A stretch of DNA of 64,000 bases, taken from positions 181,710 through 245,709 of the forward strand of contig NZ_JAGHMF010000004.1 of the NCBI RefSeq assembly GCF_017741815.1, given 5' to 3'. The DNA is from Rhizobium sp. 16-488-2b (lineage in GTDB: Bacteria > Pseudomonadota > Alphaproteobacteria > Rhizobiales > Rhizobiaceae). The notes beneath the pieces are model-generated. The model ran no database searches. It saw only the letters and a program-made list of their open reading frames with translations, and was not told where the DNA came from. Shown here in pieces: positions 31,421-40,787 of this stretch. A program made the translations under genes and the position numbers. Every line of letters begins with the position of its first letter. The first letter of the stretch is position 1.

Positions 31421-32944
31421 TTATTCATGTGCGCTTTTTGGGTTGTGTGGAATAACGCCGAGCTCGTGCCATTGCCGGCCATCTTTTCGGATCAGCTCGT
31501 CGGCGCAGGTCGGCCCCATGCTTCCCGGCAGGTAGGGCTCCGGCTGGTCGTGGCTTGTGCCCCAGAGATCGAGGAAGGGTTGCACGGCGGCCCAGCCCGC
31601 CTCGATGCCGTCGGCGCGCTGAAACAGCGTCTGGTCGCCGATGAAGAGATCGTAGAGCAGGGACTCGTAGCCGGTCATCTTGCCGATATCGAACATGTCG
31701 GCATAGCGGAAGTCGAGCGAGACAGGCACGGTATCGACCGAAAGCCCCGGCGACTTGATCGACAGCTCGACGCTCAAGCCCTCATCCGGCTGCACCTGGA
31801 TGACCAGCCGGTTCGGCGGCAGGCTGCGCTTGATGTCGGTCTCGCGAAACTGCGCGAAGGGCACCTGGCGGAAGGTGACGACGATCTCCGTATCGCGCGC
31901 CTTCATCGCCTTGCCCGTGCGGAGATAGAACGGCACGCCCGCCCAGCGCCATGTGTCGACATAAAGCTTCAGCGCCACGAAGGTCTCTGTCCTGGTGTCG
32001 GGCGACACGTCCTTGGTCTCGCGGAAGGCGGTGACCGGGTTGCCGTTAAGGGGGCCGCTGGTATAGACGCCGCGCACGCCGTGGTCGGCCGCTTCCTCGG
32101 GCGTATAGATCCTGAGCGCGCTGAGCGCCTTGCTCTTTTCGCTGCGGATCGCCTCGGCCCCGAACCCGTTCGGCGCCTCCATGGCGATCATCGCCAGCAG
32201 CTGGAAGAGATGGTTCGGCACCATGTCGCGCAGCGCGCCCGTCGCATCGTAGAACTTGCCGCGGCTGCCGACATCGACCGTCTCGGCGGCGGTGATCTGC
32301 ACGTGGTCGATATAGTTGTTGTTCCACAGCGCCTCGATCATCATGTTGGCAAAGCGCGTGGTCAGGATGTTCTGCACCGTCTCCTTTCCGAGGAAGTGAT
32401 CGAGCCGGTAAACTTGGGCTTCCGAGACCTTGGAGAGGATGCGCGCATTGAGCGCCTTGGCCGAGGCGAGATCGGTCCCGAACGGCTTCTCGATGGCGAT
32501 CCGCCGAAACGCGCTGTCGATCTCCTGGGTCAGCCCGTGTTCGGCGAGCTTCTCGACGATCGTCCCGAAGAATTGCGGCGGCACGGCGAGATAGAAGGCG
32601 GCATTACCATCAGGCGCCTTCTCAAGTCGCGCCTTGATGTCGAGATAGATCTCATCCTTGGTGAAATCGCCCGACGTATAGGCGATCCGCTTGCTGAGGC
32701 TCTTCCAGCCATCACTTTCGGCATGCGCGCCGCCGTCATCGAGCGTCTTCAGGAAATCATCGAGCCGCGCCACCAGCGTCGCATCGTCACCCGGCTCGAT
32801 GCCGACGCCGAGAATACGGAGATCCTCGCCGGTCAGCCCGCTCTGCGTGAGGTTGATGATCGCGGGAACAAGCAGCCGCCGGGTGAGGTCTCCGGTGGCC
32901 CCGAAGATGACAAGCGTGACCGGCGGGCTGGGAGCTGCGTCCAT
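31421..32944 (-). CDS. zwf: Glucose-6-phosphate 1-dehydrogenase (stand-alone paralogue)
   Basis: 507 residues from the ATG at 32944 (AAGGAG seven bases upstream). An in-frame extension to 33337 runs through intergenic repeats and is rejected. The NADP-binding GATGDLTRRLLVPAI, the EKPFGTDLASAKALN substrate segment and the catalytic YRLDHFLGKETVQNIL are all present. The enzyme oxidises glucose 6-phosphate to 6-phosphogluconolactone, feeding the Entner-Doudoroff and pentose phosphate routes. Here it lacks the usual pgl-edd neighbours of rhizobial zwf, so it may be a second copy. Confidence 0.93.
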   Translation of the reverse strand: MDAAPSPPVTLVIFGATGDLTRRLLVPAIINLTQSGLTGEDLRILGVGIEPGDDATLVARLDDFLKTLDDGGAHAESDGWKSLSKRIAYTSGDFTKDEIYLDIKARLEKAPDGNAAFYLAVPPQFFGTIVEKLAEHGLTQEIDSAFRRIAIEKPFGTDLASAKALNARILSKVSEAQVYRLDHFLGKETVQNILTTRFANMMIEALWNNNYIDHVQITAAETVDVGSRGKFYDATGALRDMVPNHLFQLLAMIAMEAPNGFGAEAIRSEKSKALSALRIYTPEEAADHGVRGVYTSGPLNGNPVTAFRETKDVSPDTRTETFVALKLYVDTWRWAGVPFYLRTGKAMKARDTEIVVTFRQVPFAQFRETDIKRSLPPNRLVIQVQPDEGLSVELSIKSPGLSVDTVPVSLDFRYADMFDIGKMTGYESLLYDLFIGDQTLFQRADGIEAGWAAVQPFLDLWGTSHDQPEPYLPGSMGPTCADELIRKDGRQWHELGVIPHNPKSAHE

Positions 32945-33059
32945 GATGATCTCCTTGATATGGGAGGGGGAAGATAGAGCGGGTGGATGGGGTGCCAAGC
33001 GGGGGTGGTGCATTGATACGTGAGGAAGGCGAGGATGACGGGGGTTGGCCGAGTCTCCC

Positions 33060-33544
33060 GTCCGTAAGCTATTGAAATACCGAGATATCCACCCTCGCGA
33101 CGTCATCCTCGGGCTTAGTCCCGAGGATCTAATCACGTAGCAACTGGCTCGACGTGGATGGATCGACCAATGCGCGGGCAGGTACCGATTGGAGGGGCGT
33201 CGAAAGCACCGGCGCCGTTGAACTTGCGGAGGCGTGCTTAGATCCTTGGGACTAAGCCCGAGGACAATGCCGGAGAGCTGGTCGGCCGTCCGTAGTAAGC
33301 TATTGAAATGCCAAGGCATCCACGCTCTCGACGTCATCCTCGGGCTCGTCCCGAGGATCTAATCACGCAGCAACGCGATCGACGTGGGTGGATCGACCGG
33401 CGCGCGGGCAGGTATCGCTTGGGTGGTCGTCGAAAGCACCGGCGCCGTTGAATTTGTGGAGACGTGCTTAGATCCTCGGGACGAGCCCGAGGATGACGTC
33501 GGAGAACGGGCTGGACGTCCGTAACCGATTGAAATGCCGTGGCC
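33060..33544. repeat. Tandem array of a ~229-bp intergenic repeat (about 2.1 copies)
   Basis: Copy A starts near 33060, copy B near 33289 and a fragment near 33518. Each begins TCCGTA...ATTGAAAT and contains a nested hairpin element bounded by CGTCATCCTCGGGCT and CCCGAGGATGACG-type ends (degraded in copy A). The array fills most of the 634-base gap between zwf and tam. Related single copies lie at 40391-40754. Confidence 0.85.
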
Positions 33545-33578
33545 TAAGTCGCCTCGGAGGCGCGGCCATCTCCCAACT

Positions 33579-34349
33579 CTACCCCTTCACCGCCACCATG
33601 AACAACCGCGGAAACCTCAGCAGCACCCGCCCGTCGGACATCTTGGGATAAGCCTTCTCCACCCGCCCGAGATAATCCGCCAGAAACGCCTCGCGATGCT
33701 GATCGCCGGCATGGTCGAGATAGGGCCTGAGTCCAGTGCCCTTGACCCATTCGACGATCGCTGCCGCGTCCGCCATCGGGTGGTTGTAGGCGGTGTGCCA
33801 GATGTCGACGCGCTTGGCCTTGCCGATCAGCCGGGAGTAATAGGTGGAGGGCGGTGGCAGCGGGTTGCGGCGGACGCTTTTGGCCTCGAAGGCGGTCTTC
33901 CAGGGGCCGGCATGGGCGGTCTCTTCCATCAGGAGATGCGTCGGCTCTGTCAGGTTGTCGGGCATCTGCACGGCAAGCGCGCCACCCGGCTTCAGGCCAT
34001 CCATCAGCCGGTCGAAGATATCGAGATGGTTGGGCAGCCACTGGAAGACGGCGTTGGCGAAGAGCAGATCGACCGGCTCCTTCGGCTGCCATGTCGCAAG
34101 ATCCGCCTCGAGGAAATCCGTGCCGGGCAGCCGCTTGCGGGCTGCCTCCAGCATGTTGAGATCGCTGTCGAGGCCGCTGACGCCATCAGCACCGTAGCGG
34201 TCGATGATCAGCTCCGTCGAGTTGCCCGGGCCGCAGCCGAGGTCGATGGCGCGCTCGACGTGCTCCATCGGCACCTGCGCCAGAAGATCACGCGCCGGAC
34301 GCGTCCGCTCATCCTCGAATTTCACATACTGGCTTGCCGACCATGCCAT
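33579..34349 (-). CDS. tam: Trans-aconitate 2-methyltransferase
   Basis: 256 residues. SAM-binding motif [16 protein letters not shown], then [18 protein letters not shown], the ADLATWQP acidic loop and [13 protein letters not shown]. The N-terminal [20 protein letters not shown] is diagnostic of Tam, which methylates trans-aconitate formed spontaneously from cis-aconitate and so protects the citric acid cycle. It starts 18 bases after the TerC-like gene's stop on the same strand, so probably co-transcribed. Confidence 0.92.
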   Translation of the reverse strand: MAWSASQYVKFEDERTRPARDLLAQVPMEHVERAIDLGCGPGNSTELIIDRYGADGVSGLDSDLNMLEAARKRLPGTDFLEADLATWQPKEPVDLLFANAVFQWLPNHLDIFDRLMDGLKPGGALAVQMPDNLTEPTHLLMEETAHAGPWKTAFEAKSVRRNPLPPPSTYYSRLIGKAKRVDIWHTAYNHPMADAAAIVEWVKGTGLRPYLDHAGDQHREAFLADYLGRVEKAYPKMSDGRVLLRFPRLFMVAVKG

Positions 34350-34367
34350 GGCGTCTCTCTCCCTTTC

Positions 34368-35927
34368 TTAGTCTGCGTCTTCGATACGCTTGATCCTGAT
34401 CTTGTCGATGTTGCGACCATCGAGCGACACCACTTCGAATGTCAGTTCCTCGAAGCGGATCGTCTCGCCCTGATGCGGTAGATGCCCGAGCCGCCACAAA
34501 ATGAAGCCGGCAAGCGTCGAGAACCGGTCGCCTTCGTCCACGAGGTCGATATCGACAAGCTTCGAGGCGTGGCGGATGTCGATCCAGCCGTCGACCGTCA
34601 GCGAGCCATCCTCGCCGCGCTCGATCGAGAGCTTCTCCTCGTCCTCGTCGGGAAACTCGCCGGCGATCGCCTCGAGCAGGTCGGTGGGCGTCACCATGCC
34701 TTCGAGATCGCCGTACTCGTCGAGCACGATGGCGACCGCTTCGCTGGAATGGCGCAGCTGTTCCATCAGCTTCAGCGCGCTGATGCTCTCATGCACCACG
34801 AAGGGCTCGCGGATCGAGCGCTCGACATTGATCGACCCATCGACGATCAGGTCGCGCAACAGGTCGCGGGCGCTGGCCACGCCGATGAAATTGTCGAGGC
34901 TCCCCCGCGCCACGGGAAAGCGCGAATGGCCGAGATCGACGATGCGGCGCTGCAGCTCCGCCTCAGGCGCGTCGAGATCCAGCCAGTCGATATCGATGCG
35001 CGGCGTCATGATCGACTTGGCCGAGCGATCGGCCAGCGTCAGCACGCCCTGGATCATGTCCTTCTCCTCGTTGGAGAACACGTCCTCTTCGGCCGCCTGT
35101 TCGGCGATATGTTCCGCCGTCGGCCCGAGCGTCACCTGCGGCCGTCTGCCACCGAGCAGGCCGAGCACGGCGTCGGCGGTGCGCTCACGGATGTTGGTGG
35201 GCGTGATCAGCCGCTCGCGATTGTGCCGCGCCAGCTGGTTCAGCGATTCGATGATGACGGAGAAGCCGATCGCCGCGTAGAGATAGCCCTTGGGCAGGTG
35301 CACGCCGAAGCCTTCGATGATCAGCGAGAAACCGATCATCATCAGGAAGCCCAGGCAGAGGATGACGACCGTCGGATGCTTGTTGACGAAGCTCGTCAGC
35401 GGCTTCGACAGAAGCAGCATGACGCCGATGGCGATGACGACCGCGATCATCATCACCGGCAGGTGCTGCACCATGCCCACGGCGGTAATCACGCTGTCGA
35501 GCGAGAAGATCGCGTCGAGCACGACGATCTGCACGATCACCTGCCAGAAGACGGCATGCACCACCTTCTTCTCAGACGTCTCGACATGGCCTTCGAGCCG
35601 CTCGTGCAGCTCCATCGTGCCCTTGAAGAGCAGGAAGACGCCGCCGATGAGGAGAATGATGTCACGGCCGGAGAAACTGAACTCCATGACCGAGAAGATC
35701 GGCGTCGTCAGCGTCACGATCCAGGCGATCGAGGCGAGCAGTCCGAGCCGGATGACGAGCGCCAGCCCTAGGCCGATCAGCCGCGCGCGGTCACGCTGAT
35801 GCGGCGGCAGCTTGTCGGCGAGAATCGCGATAAAGACGAGATTGTCGATGCCGAGAACGATCTCGAGCACGATCAGGGTTGCGAGACCCACCCAAGCGGA
35901 GGGGTCGGACATCCAGTCGAAGAACAT
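34368..35927 (-). CDS. TerC-family membrane protein with CBS pair and CorC/HlyC domain
   Basis: 519 residues from the ATG at 35927 (a TTG directly precedes it; no strong ribosome binding site for either). Residues 1-235: TerC domain with seven or so helices and the [16 protein letters not shown] and [16 protein letters not shown] acidic motifs. Residues about 295-420: two CBS modules ([26 protein letters not shown]). Residues about 430-519: transporter-associated CorC/HlyC domain ([17 protein letters not shown]). This YoaE/YegH-like architecture is linked to metal-ion export and exoenzyme loading. The precise ion is unknown. Confidence 0.9.
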   Translation of the reverse strand: MFFDWMSDPSAWVGLATLIVLEIVLGIDNLVFIAILADKLPPHQRDRARLIGLGLALVIRLGLLASIAWIVTLTTPIFSVMEFSFSGRDIILLIGGVFLLFKGTMELHERLEGHVETSEKKVVHAVFWQVIVQIVVLDAIFSLDSVITAVGMVQHLPVMMIAVVIAIGVMLLLSKPLTSFVNKHPTVVILCLGFLMMIGFSLIIEGFGVHLPKGYLYAAIGFSVIIESLNQLARHNRERLITPTNIRERTADAVLGLLGGRRPQVTLGPTAEHIAEQAAEEDVFSNEEKDMIQGVLTLADRSAKSIMTPRIDIDWLDLDAPEAELQRRIVDLGHSRFPVARGSLDNFIGVASARDLLRDLIVDGSINVERSIREPFVVHESISALKLMEQLRHSSEAVAIVLDEYGDLEGMVTPTDLLEAIAGEFPDEDEEKLSIERGEDGSLTVDGWIDIRHASKLVDIDLVDEGDRFSTLAGFILWRLGHLPHQGETIRFEELTFEVVSLDGRNIDKIRIKRIEDAD

Positions 35928-36314
35928 CAATGCTGTAATGCGGCCACGTTGACGGGACCGCTCCTTTTGCGATGAAAATATGAAAGGCGGATGACGGCGG
36001 CCGCAAACGACCGGCGATCGAACTCAGCGATGAATAGAAATAGAGCCGCTCTGAACGCGGCTATGCCTGACCTAAGGCCGGCGCGGCGAAGCGCACGCCA
36101 TCTACAGCCATCCCCATCGCCATCAGCGGACATGTCGCTGGAAGAGGGGGTGGAGCTGGTACTGGACGGGTCGCTGTCGGGCATTCTTCAATTTTGAAGG
36201 GTAACGTGACCAAGCGCAAGAGGGGCGTGGCAGAATTCGTTCGCATGCTTGCGATCTTGGCCGACGCTTGGCGCCCGGGGAGGATGGCCGCCCGGAGATC
36301 CGGACGGCTCTGAA

Positions 36315-36332
36315 GCGGCCTGATCAGGCCGC
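36315..36332. other. Perfect 18-bp palindrome spanning the cupin stop codon
   Basis: GCGGCCTGATCAGGCCGC, centred on the TGA of the minus-strand cupin gene. It could act as a transcript-end hairpin. No T-tract follows. Confidence 0.5.
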
Positions 36333-36758
36333 CAGGATGCGCGTGCTGTCGCTGTTGGCGACGACGGTCAGCAAATCGCGGGTGCGCGATTCGGCGGCTT
36401 CGAAGAAGTCCGACATGTCGCTGTCTATCGTTGCCGAAAACCGTGCGGCTTCAGGGCCACGGTTGGAATAACCATGCGCCTGATCAGCCTCGATACGGAC
36501 GATATCGCCGGCGGTGGCTTCGAATTCTTCCAGTCCGTTGTCCGTCATCCGACGGACGATAAGACAGCCTTCGATGATGCGCAGGATCTCGGGGCTGGCG
36601 TGGCGATGAAGCGGCGTGCGCCCGCCCGCAGGCACCGTGACGTCGAAGATGTTCAGCCAGGTTCCTTCAAGCCGCGTATGCCGCTCGAGCTGGCCTTCCG
36701 GCGTAAAGCCGGCCTGTGCGCCCTCGGGCGCATGCGTGTTCACAAATGAGTTGGACAT
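36324..36758 (-). CDS. Cupin-domain protein
   Basis: 144 residues, a single small cupin. Motif 1 is PAGGRTPLHRHASPEILRIIEG (metal ligands H-x-H and E); motif 2 is ATAGDIVRIEADQAHGYSNRG. The complete ligand set suggests a metal-binding beta-barrel. Possible roles include a dioxygenase or sugar/ligand sensor. It is a monocistronic gene with a weak ribosome binding site (GCGAGA). Confidence 0.85.
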   Translation of the reverse strand: MSNSFVNTHAPEGAQAGFTPEGQLERHTRLEGTWLNIFDVTVPAGGRTPLHRHASPEILRIIEGCLIVRRMTDNGLEEFEATAGDIVRIEADQAHGYSNRGPEAARFSATIDSDMSDFFEAAESRTRDLLTVVANSDSTRILAA

Positions 36759-36911
36759 GATGTCTCGCTTTTCTTTTTATTAGCGGCGAGCGCGATAGAC
36801 CTTTAGCCGGAGGATGGCAACCCGCTAAAATGCAAGGCTCCGATGCGTATTCCGGAACCCCGCACAGTTCGTGGCCTTTCCACTTCCTGATCACCGTATC
36901 GTGTTTGGCGG

Positions 36912-37961
36912 TTAGTGGCTCGACAGGATGCGTTTGGCGATTTCGTCGAGCGCCAGCGCGTTGTCCTTGATGATCGACGCGGCGATTGCCTTCAGCGCCT
37001 TGATGTTTTCGGGAGATGCGTCGTCCAGCGCATCGTTCTCCTTGGAGCTCAGCTGTCGGTCGAGACGGAAATAGCTGAGGGAGCCGGCGTTCTCCTTCGT
37101 CACGACGGTCGAGTAGTTGATCTTGGTGTCGGGCGGATTGAGCAGCGCATTCGCCTGATAGGAAGCGGTGCTCGCCTGACCCTGCATCAGGATCGAAATC
37201 AGGGGCGTATCGTGAGATGGCTGCATCCAGCCGAGAATGCCCCAGCCCTTGGCCTCCTGATAGGCGAAGGGTCGATTCTGCTGGCCGGTACCGAGCGACA
37301 GGAAAACGAGCTCGTCATTGCCCCAGTTCTGCTTGCGCGCCTCCACATAGGCCGCAAGGATAGGATCGTTGGCGAAGACGCCGCCATCGATCAAGGGCAC
37401 GAAGCGCCTGTCCTTGTTCTTCTCGCCAATTCTTTCGATCAGCGCCGGCGGAAAATAGGTGGGCGCCGCCGATGTCGCCCGCGCCGCTTCCCAATAGCGG
37501 AAATTGCTGTTCTCCTTGTCGGTGTTTGCCATGAACAGCGCCTGCCGCTGCTTTATGTCGTAGGCTGTGATCAGCACCTTGGAGAGCCCGTTGTCGAGGG
37601 TCGCCATGCCGAGCTTCTTCTGCAGTCTGTCTTCAAGCGCGTCGGGCTTGTAGCGCGGATCATTGATGCCGAAGGGGTTGATGAGCCCAAGGACCGGGTT
37701 CTGCTTGAATATCTCGTCGCCTTCATCGGCATAGAGCTCCAGCAGATCTGCCGGCGTGCATGCGGCCTTGTGCGACCCATCCGGATGCGGGCAGGTCAGC
37801 CCCGCCGCGATGATGCCGCCGGTGGATGTCCCCGCGATCATGTCGAATGCCTTGTAAAGCGGCAGCCCATCCAGTCGCGCGGCCAAATCCACCAGGATGG
37901 CCGCCGGGATGATCCCGCGAATGCCGCCGCCATCGATCGAAAGAATAAAACGCTTTGCCAT
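36912..37961 (-). CDS. Patatin-like phospholipase
   Basis: 349 residues from the ATG at 37961 (GGAGGGGAG directly upstream; the ATG at 37973 overlaps that site). The full patatin set is present: oxyanion hole DGGGIRG at residues 11-17, nucleophile elbow GTSTGG, and the catalytic Asp in DGGVFAND. The sequence resembles CapV-type bacterial patatins in length and in the YWEAARATSAAPTYFPP segment. There is no CD-NTase or other CBASS gene beside it, so a lipid acyl hydrolase of unknown trigger is the safest call. Confidence 0.9.
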   Translation of the reverse strand: MAKRFILSIDGGGIRGIIPAAILVDLAARLDGLPLYKAFDMIAGTSTGGIIAAGLTCPHPDGSHKAACTPADLLELYADEGDEIFKQNPVLGLINPFGINDPRYKPDALEDRLQKKLGMATLDNGLSKVLITAYDIKQRQALFMANTDKENSNFRYWEAARATSAAPTYFPPALIERIGEKNKDRRFVPLIDGGVFANDPILAAYVEARKQNWGNDELVFLSLGTGQQNRPFAYQEAKGWGILGWMQPSHDTPLISILMQGQASTASYQANALLNPPDTKINYSTVVTKENAGSLSYFRLDRQLSSKENDALDDASPENIKALKAIAASIIKDNALALDEIAKRILSSH

Positions 37962-38265
37962 GCTCCCCTCCATGCCGGTTCATCCGGTTGAGGGAAGTAT
38001 GCGACTTAAACTAAAGATTGCAACAAACTGAAACAATCGCTTTGGTTGAGGGCAGTTGTGGATGCATGCCCGAACGCGTACCTCACTACACCCATGAGTT
38101 TCGCTGATACACCCATCGTCAGCGCTTGAGGTGTGCGCATGAATATTGCCACTGACTCAGCCACGGCATGCCGTTTCTTGCTTAGCCTCTGCCGCGACAT
38201 ATTTCTCCTTGACCCGGTCCGCGTGCGGGGTTTTGTCTCCCTGCAATTTCTTGAAGGAGAGTCTC

Positions 38266-39153
38266 ATGGCCGTCGATACATCGCCCCGTTCCAACACCTG
38301 GACCTATGTCGAGGGAGAGTGGCTGACCGGCAACCCGCCGCTGATCGGGCCGACCTCGCATGCCATGTGGCTGGCCTCCACCGTCTTCGACGGCGCCCGC
38401 TGGTTTGACGGCATCGCGCCGGATCTCGACCTGCATTGCCAGCGCATCAACCGCTCGGCCGTCAACATGGGCCTGAAGGCGGTGAAGACCGCGGAAGAAA
38501 TCGAAGCGCTCGCCTGGGAAGGCATCAAGAAGTTCGACGGCAAGACGCCTATTTACATCAAGCCGATGTACTGGGGCGAGCATGGCTCGGCCGGCAGCGT
38601 CGTCACCGTTGATGGTGACAGCACCCGCTTCGCGCTATGCCTGTTCGAAGCCCCGCTCGGCAACAACAAGCCGAACTCGCTCACCGTCTCGCCCTTCCGC
38701 CGCCCGTCGCCGGAGACCGCGATGACCGATGCCAAGGCCGGCTCGCTCTATCCGAACAGCGGCCGTGCCATTGCGGAAGCGAGAAGCCGCGGCTTCGACA
38801 ACGCCCTGATGCGCGACATGAACGGCAATGTCGCCGAAACCGCGTCCTCCAACGTGTTTCTCGTCAAGGATGGCGTCGTCAAGACGCCTGTCGCCAACCG
38901 CACCTTCCTCGCCGGCATCACCCGCGCCCGCGTCATCGGCCTTTTGCGCCAGGCCGGCTTCGAGGTTCGCGAGGAGACGCTCTCGGTCGACGATTTCATG
39001 GTGGCCGACGAGATCTTCACCTCCGGCAACTACTCCAAGGTCGTCGGCGTCAACCGCCTCGACGATCGCGAGCTGCAGGAAGGCCCGGTCACCCGCAAGG
39101 CGCTCGAAATCTACATGAACTGGGCATTTGGTCGCAGCGCAAGCGACAGCTGA
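38266..39153 (+). CDS. ilvE: Branched-chain amino acid aminotransferase (class IV)
   Basis: 295 residues from the ATG at 38266 (AAGGAGAG upstream). PLP fold-type IV features: TVFDGARWFDG near the N-terminus, the DAKAGSLYPNSGRAIAEARS segment with the likely Schiff-base lysine, and the ETASSNVFLVKDGVVKTP cofactor motif. It transfers the amino group between branched-chain amino acids and 2-oxoglutarate. Rhizobia often have several such paralogues, and D-amino acid transaminase activity cannot be excluded. The 260-base region upstream, divergent from the patatin, presumably holds both promoters. Confidence 0.88.
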   Translation: MAVDTSPRSNTWTYVEGEWLTGNPPLIGPTSHAMWLASTVFDGARWFDGIAPDLDLHCQRINRSAVNMGLKAVKTAEEIEALAWEGIKKFDGKTPIYIKPMYWGEHGSAGSVVTVDGDSTRFALCLFEAPLGNNKPNSLTVSPFRRPSPETAMTDAKAGSLYPNSGRAIAEARSRGFDNALMRDMNGNVAETASSNVFLVKDGVVKTPVANRTFLAGITRARVIGLLRQAGFEVREETLSVDDFMVADEIFTSGNYSKVVGVNRLDDRELQEGPVTRKALEIYMNWAFGRSASDS

Positions 39154-39175
39154 TCTGCTATTGAGGGAGGAGAGT

Positions 39176-39329
39176 GTGGCCCCCTCATCCCCGGCGCAAC
39201 TCGTTGTGCCTGAACCCTTCGGGCCCCCTTCTCCCCGTGGGGGAGAAGGGGAGGTCGGCGCGAGCGGCTTGCCTCGAGTCTCTTCTCCCCAGCGGGGAGA
39301 AGGTGCCGGCAGGCGGATGAGGGGGCAAC
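39176..39329 (-). repeat. RIME-like intergenic mosaic repeat, copy 2 (inverted)
   Basis: Read on the minus strand it follows copy 1 (30068-30198) closely: CCCCCTCATCCGCCTGCCGG, then CTTCTCCCC hairpins, ending GGATGAGGGGGCCAC. It fills the gap between ilvE and the bestrophin gene. Confidence 0.75.
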
Positions 39330-39378
39330 ACCCACTGCGTTAACTCATCACTCCCACCCCCACCTGGTCCCCCGCATC

Positions 39379-40305
39379 ATGATCGTGCGCCCCCGCCCAA
39401 CCCTCTTTCGCCTCTTCTTCATCCTCCGCGGCTCTATCATCAAGCGCGTCCTGCCGCAGATCATACTCACCGCCGTGCTCTCCTCGCTGGTCGTGCTCTG
39501 TCACACGCTGTGGCCGGGTGTCCTGCCTGTTTTCAACGGCGCCCCCTTCGCCCTGCTCGGCATCGCGCTGTCGATCTTCCTCGGCTTCCGCAACAACGCC
39601 TGCTACGACCGCTGGTGGGAAGCGCGCCGGCAATGGGGCGTGATCGTCTTCTCCGCCCGCCACTTTGCCCGCCAGACCCTGATCCTCGAAACGATGTCAG
39701 GCGAAGCCGGAAAGGACGCCCGCAAGCGCGTGCTGACGCTCGTCATCGCCTTCGTCCAGTCGCTCGTTCCGCACCTGCGCACCGGCATCTCCCGCCACAA
39801 GGTCGAGCGCCTGCTGCCGGATGATATCAACGCCCACTATGCCGCCAGCCGCAACCCACCGGAAGCGCTCTCCCTGGAAATCGCCCGAGAACTCGCCGAT
39901 CTCCGCGCCAAGGGCTTGCTCACCGACATCAACTACCAGATGCTCGACCGCACACTGGCCGATCTGACGCTCGCCCAGGCCTCCTGCGAACGCATCCGCT
40001 GGACGCCCGTTCCCTTCGGCTACACCCTGCTATTGCACCGCACCGCCCATCTCTTCTGCCTGATGCTGCCCTTCGGCTTCGACGACGTGCTCGGCTGGTT
40101 CATGCCCTTCGGCACCGCACTCGTCGCCTACACCTTCTTCGGCCTCGACGCGCTGGGCGACGAACTGGAAGAACCCTTCGGAAAGCAACCCAACGCACTC
40201 CCGATCGAGGCGATCGCCGACACGGTCGAGATCAACATTCGCGAGGCGATGGGAGAGAAGGACCTGCCGCCGCTGCCGGTGGCGGTGGATTATTTGTTGA
40301 TGTAG
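39379..40305 (+). CDS. Bestrophin-family (UPF0187) membrane protein
   Basis: 308 residues. Family hallmarks: LGIALSIFLGFRNNACYDRWWEARRQWG near the second helix, and the C-terminal FVMPFGTALVAYTFFGLDALGDELEEPFG-like region (here FMPFGTALVAYTFFGLDAL and the following acidic run). Bacterial bestrophins form pentameric ion channels in the inner membrane; some pass cations rather than chloride. The start has no strong ribosome binding site. It stands alone. Confidence 0.9.
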   Translation: MIVRPRPTLFRLFFILRGSIIKRVLPQIILTAVLSSLVVLCHTLWPGVLPVFNGAPFALLGIALSIFLGFRNNACYDRWWEARRQWGVIVFSARHFARQTLILETMSGEAGKDARKRVLTLVIAFVQSLVPHLRTGISRHKVERLLPDDINAHYAASRNPPEALSLEIARELADLRAKGLLTDINYQMLDRTLADLTLAQASCERIRWTPVPFGYTLLLHRTAHLFCLMLPFGFDDVLGWFMPFGTALVAYTFFGLDALGDELEEPFGKQPNALPIEAIADTVEINIREAMGEKDLPPLPVAVDYLLM

Positions 40306-40390
40306 GGGGAGTGGCGTTTGCGAGCGGATGGCGGCGCCAGGGGAAACTGCGTCGTTTCAAAGGGTTGCTGGTGGACGCCCCTCATTCCAT

Positions 40391-40556
40391 CGTCATCCTC
40401 GGGCTTGTCCCGAGGATCTAAGCACGCCGCCACGGATGTAACGGTGCCGGTGCGCGCGACGGCAGCCCGGTAATGCCAGCCCGTACATCGGTCGATCCAC
40501 TGACGTCCAGCCCGTTGCCGCCTCAGCAGATCCTCGGGACAAGCCCGAGGATGACG
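40391..40556. repeat. Nested-hairpin intergenic repeat (CGTCATCCTCGGG family)
   Basis: The ends CGTCATCCTCGGGCTTGTCC and GGGACAAGCCCGAGGATGACG-type sequence are inverted repeats, and each end is also a self-contained hairpin. Related to the array at 33060-33544. Confidence 0.85.
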
Positions 40557-40608
40557 TCGAGCGAGATGAAAGCCTTGTGCATCAACGACTTACGGGGATG
40601 TTCTCCAC

Positions 40609-40754
40609 CGTCATCCTCGGCCGTTTCCACGAATGCAACGGTGCGACCGCTGGGACAACCGTGGCCGCAAACACTGGCTTGCGCCTCGGTCGATCCATCC
40701 ACGTCGAACGCGTTGCTGCGTGCTTAGATCCTCGGGACAAGCCCGAGGACGACG
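40609..40754. repeat. Nested-hairpin intergenic repeat, second copy, left end degraded
   Basis: The right end (GCTTAGATCCTCGGGACAAG) is intact; the left hairpin is truncated. The interior (GATCCATCCACGTCGAACGC) is the reverse complement of the 33-kb copies, so this one is inverted relative to them. It and the preceding copy account for most of the gap 40306-40787. Confidence 0.8.
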
Positions 40755-40787
40755 TCGAGGGCGTGGAAGCCGAGCAACTCCAACACC

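Noticed and set aside
32945..33337. In-frame 131-residue N-terminal extension of zwf
   Set aside because: It runs through intergenic repeats, and the ATG at 32944 has a strong AAGGAG and begins the conserved enzyme.
38133..38265. Leader peptide with many Leu/Val/Ile codons upstream of ilvE, suggesting attenuation
   Set aside because: The short frame runs past the ilvE start without a stop, and I see no alternative terminator/antiterminator stems.
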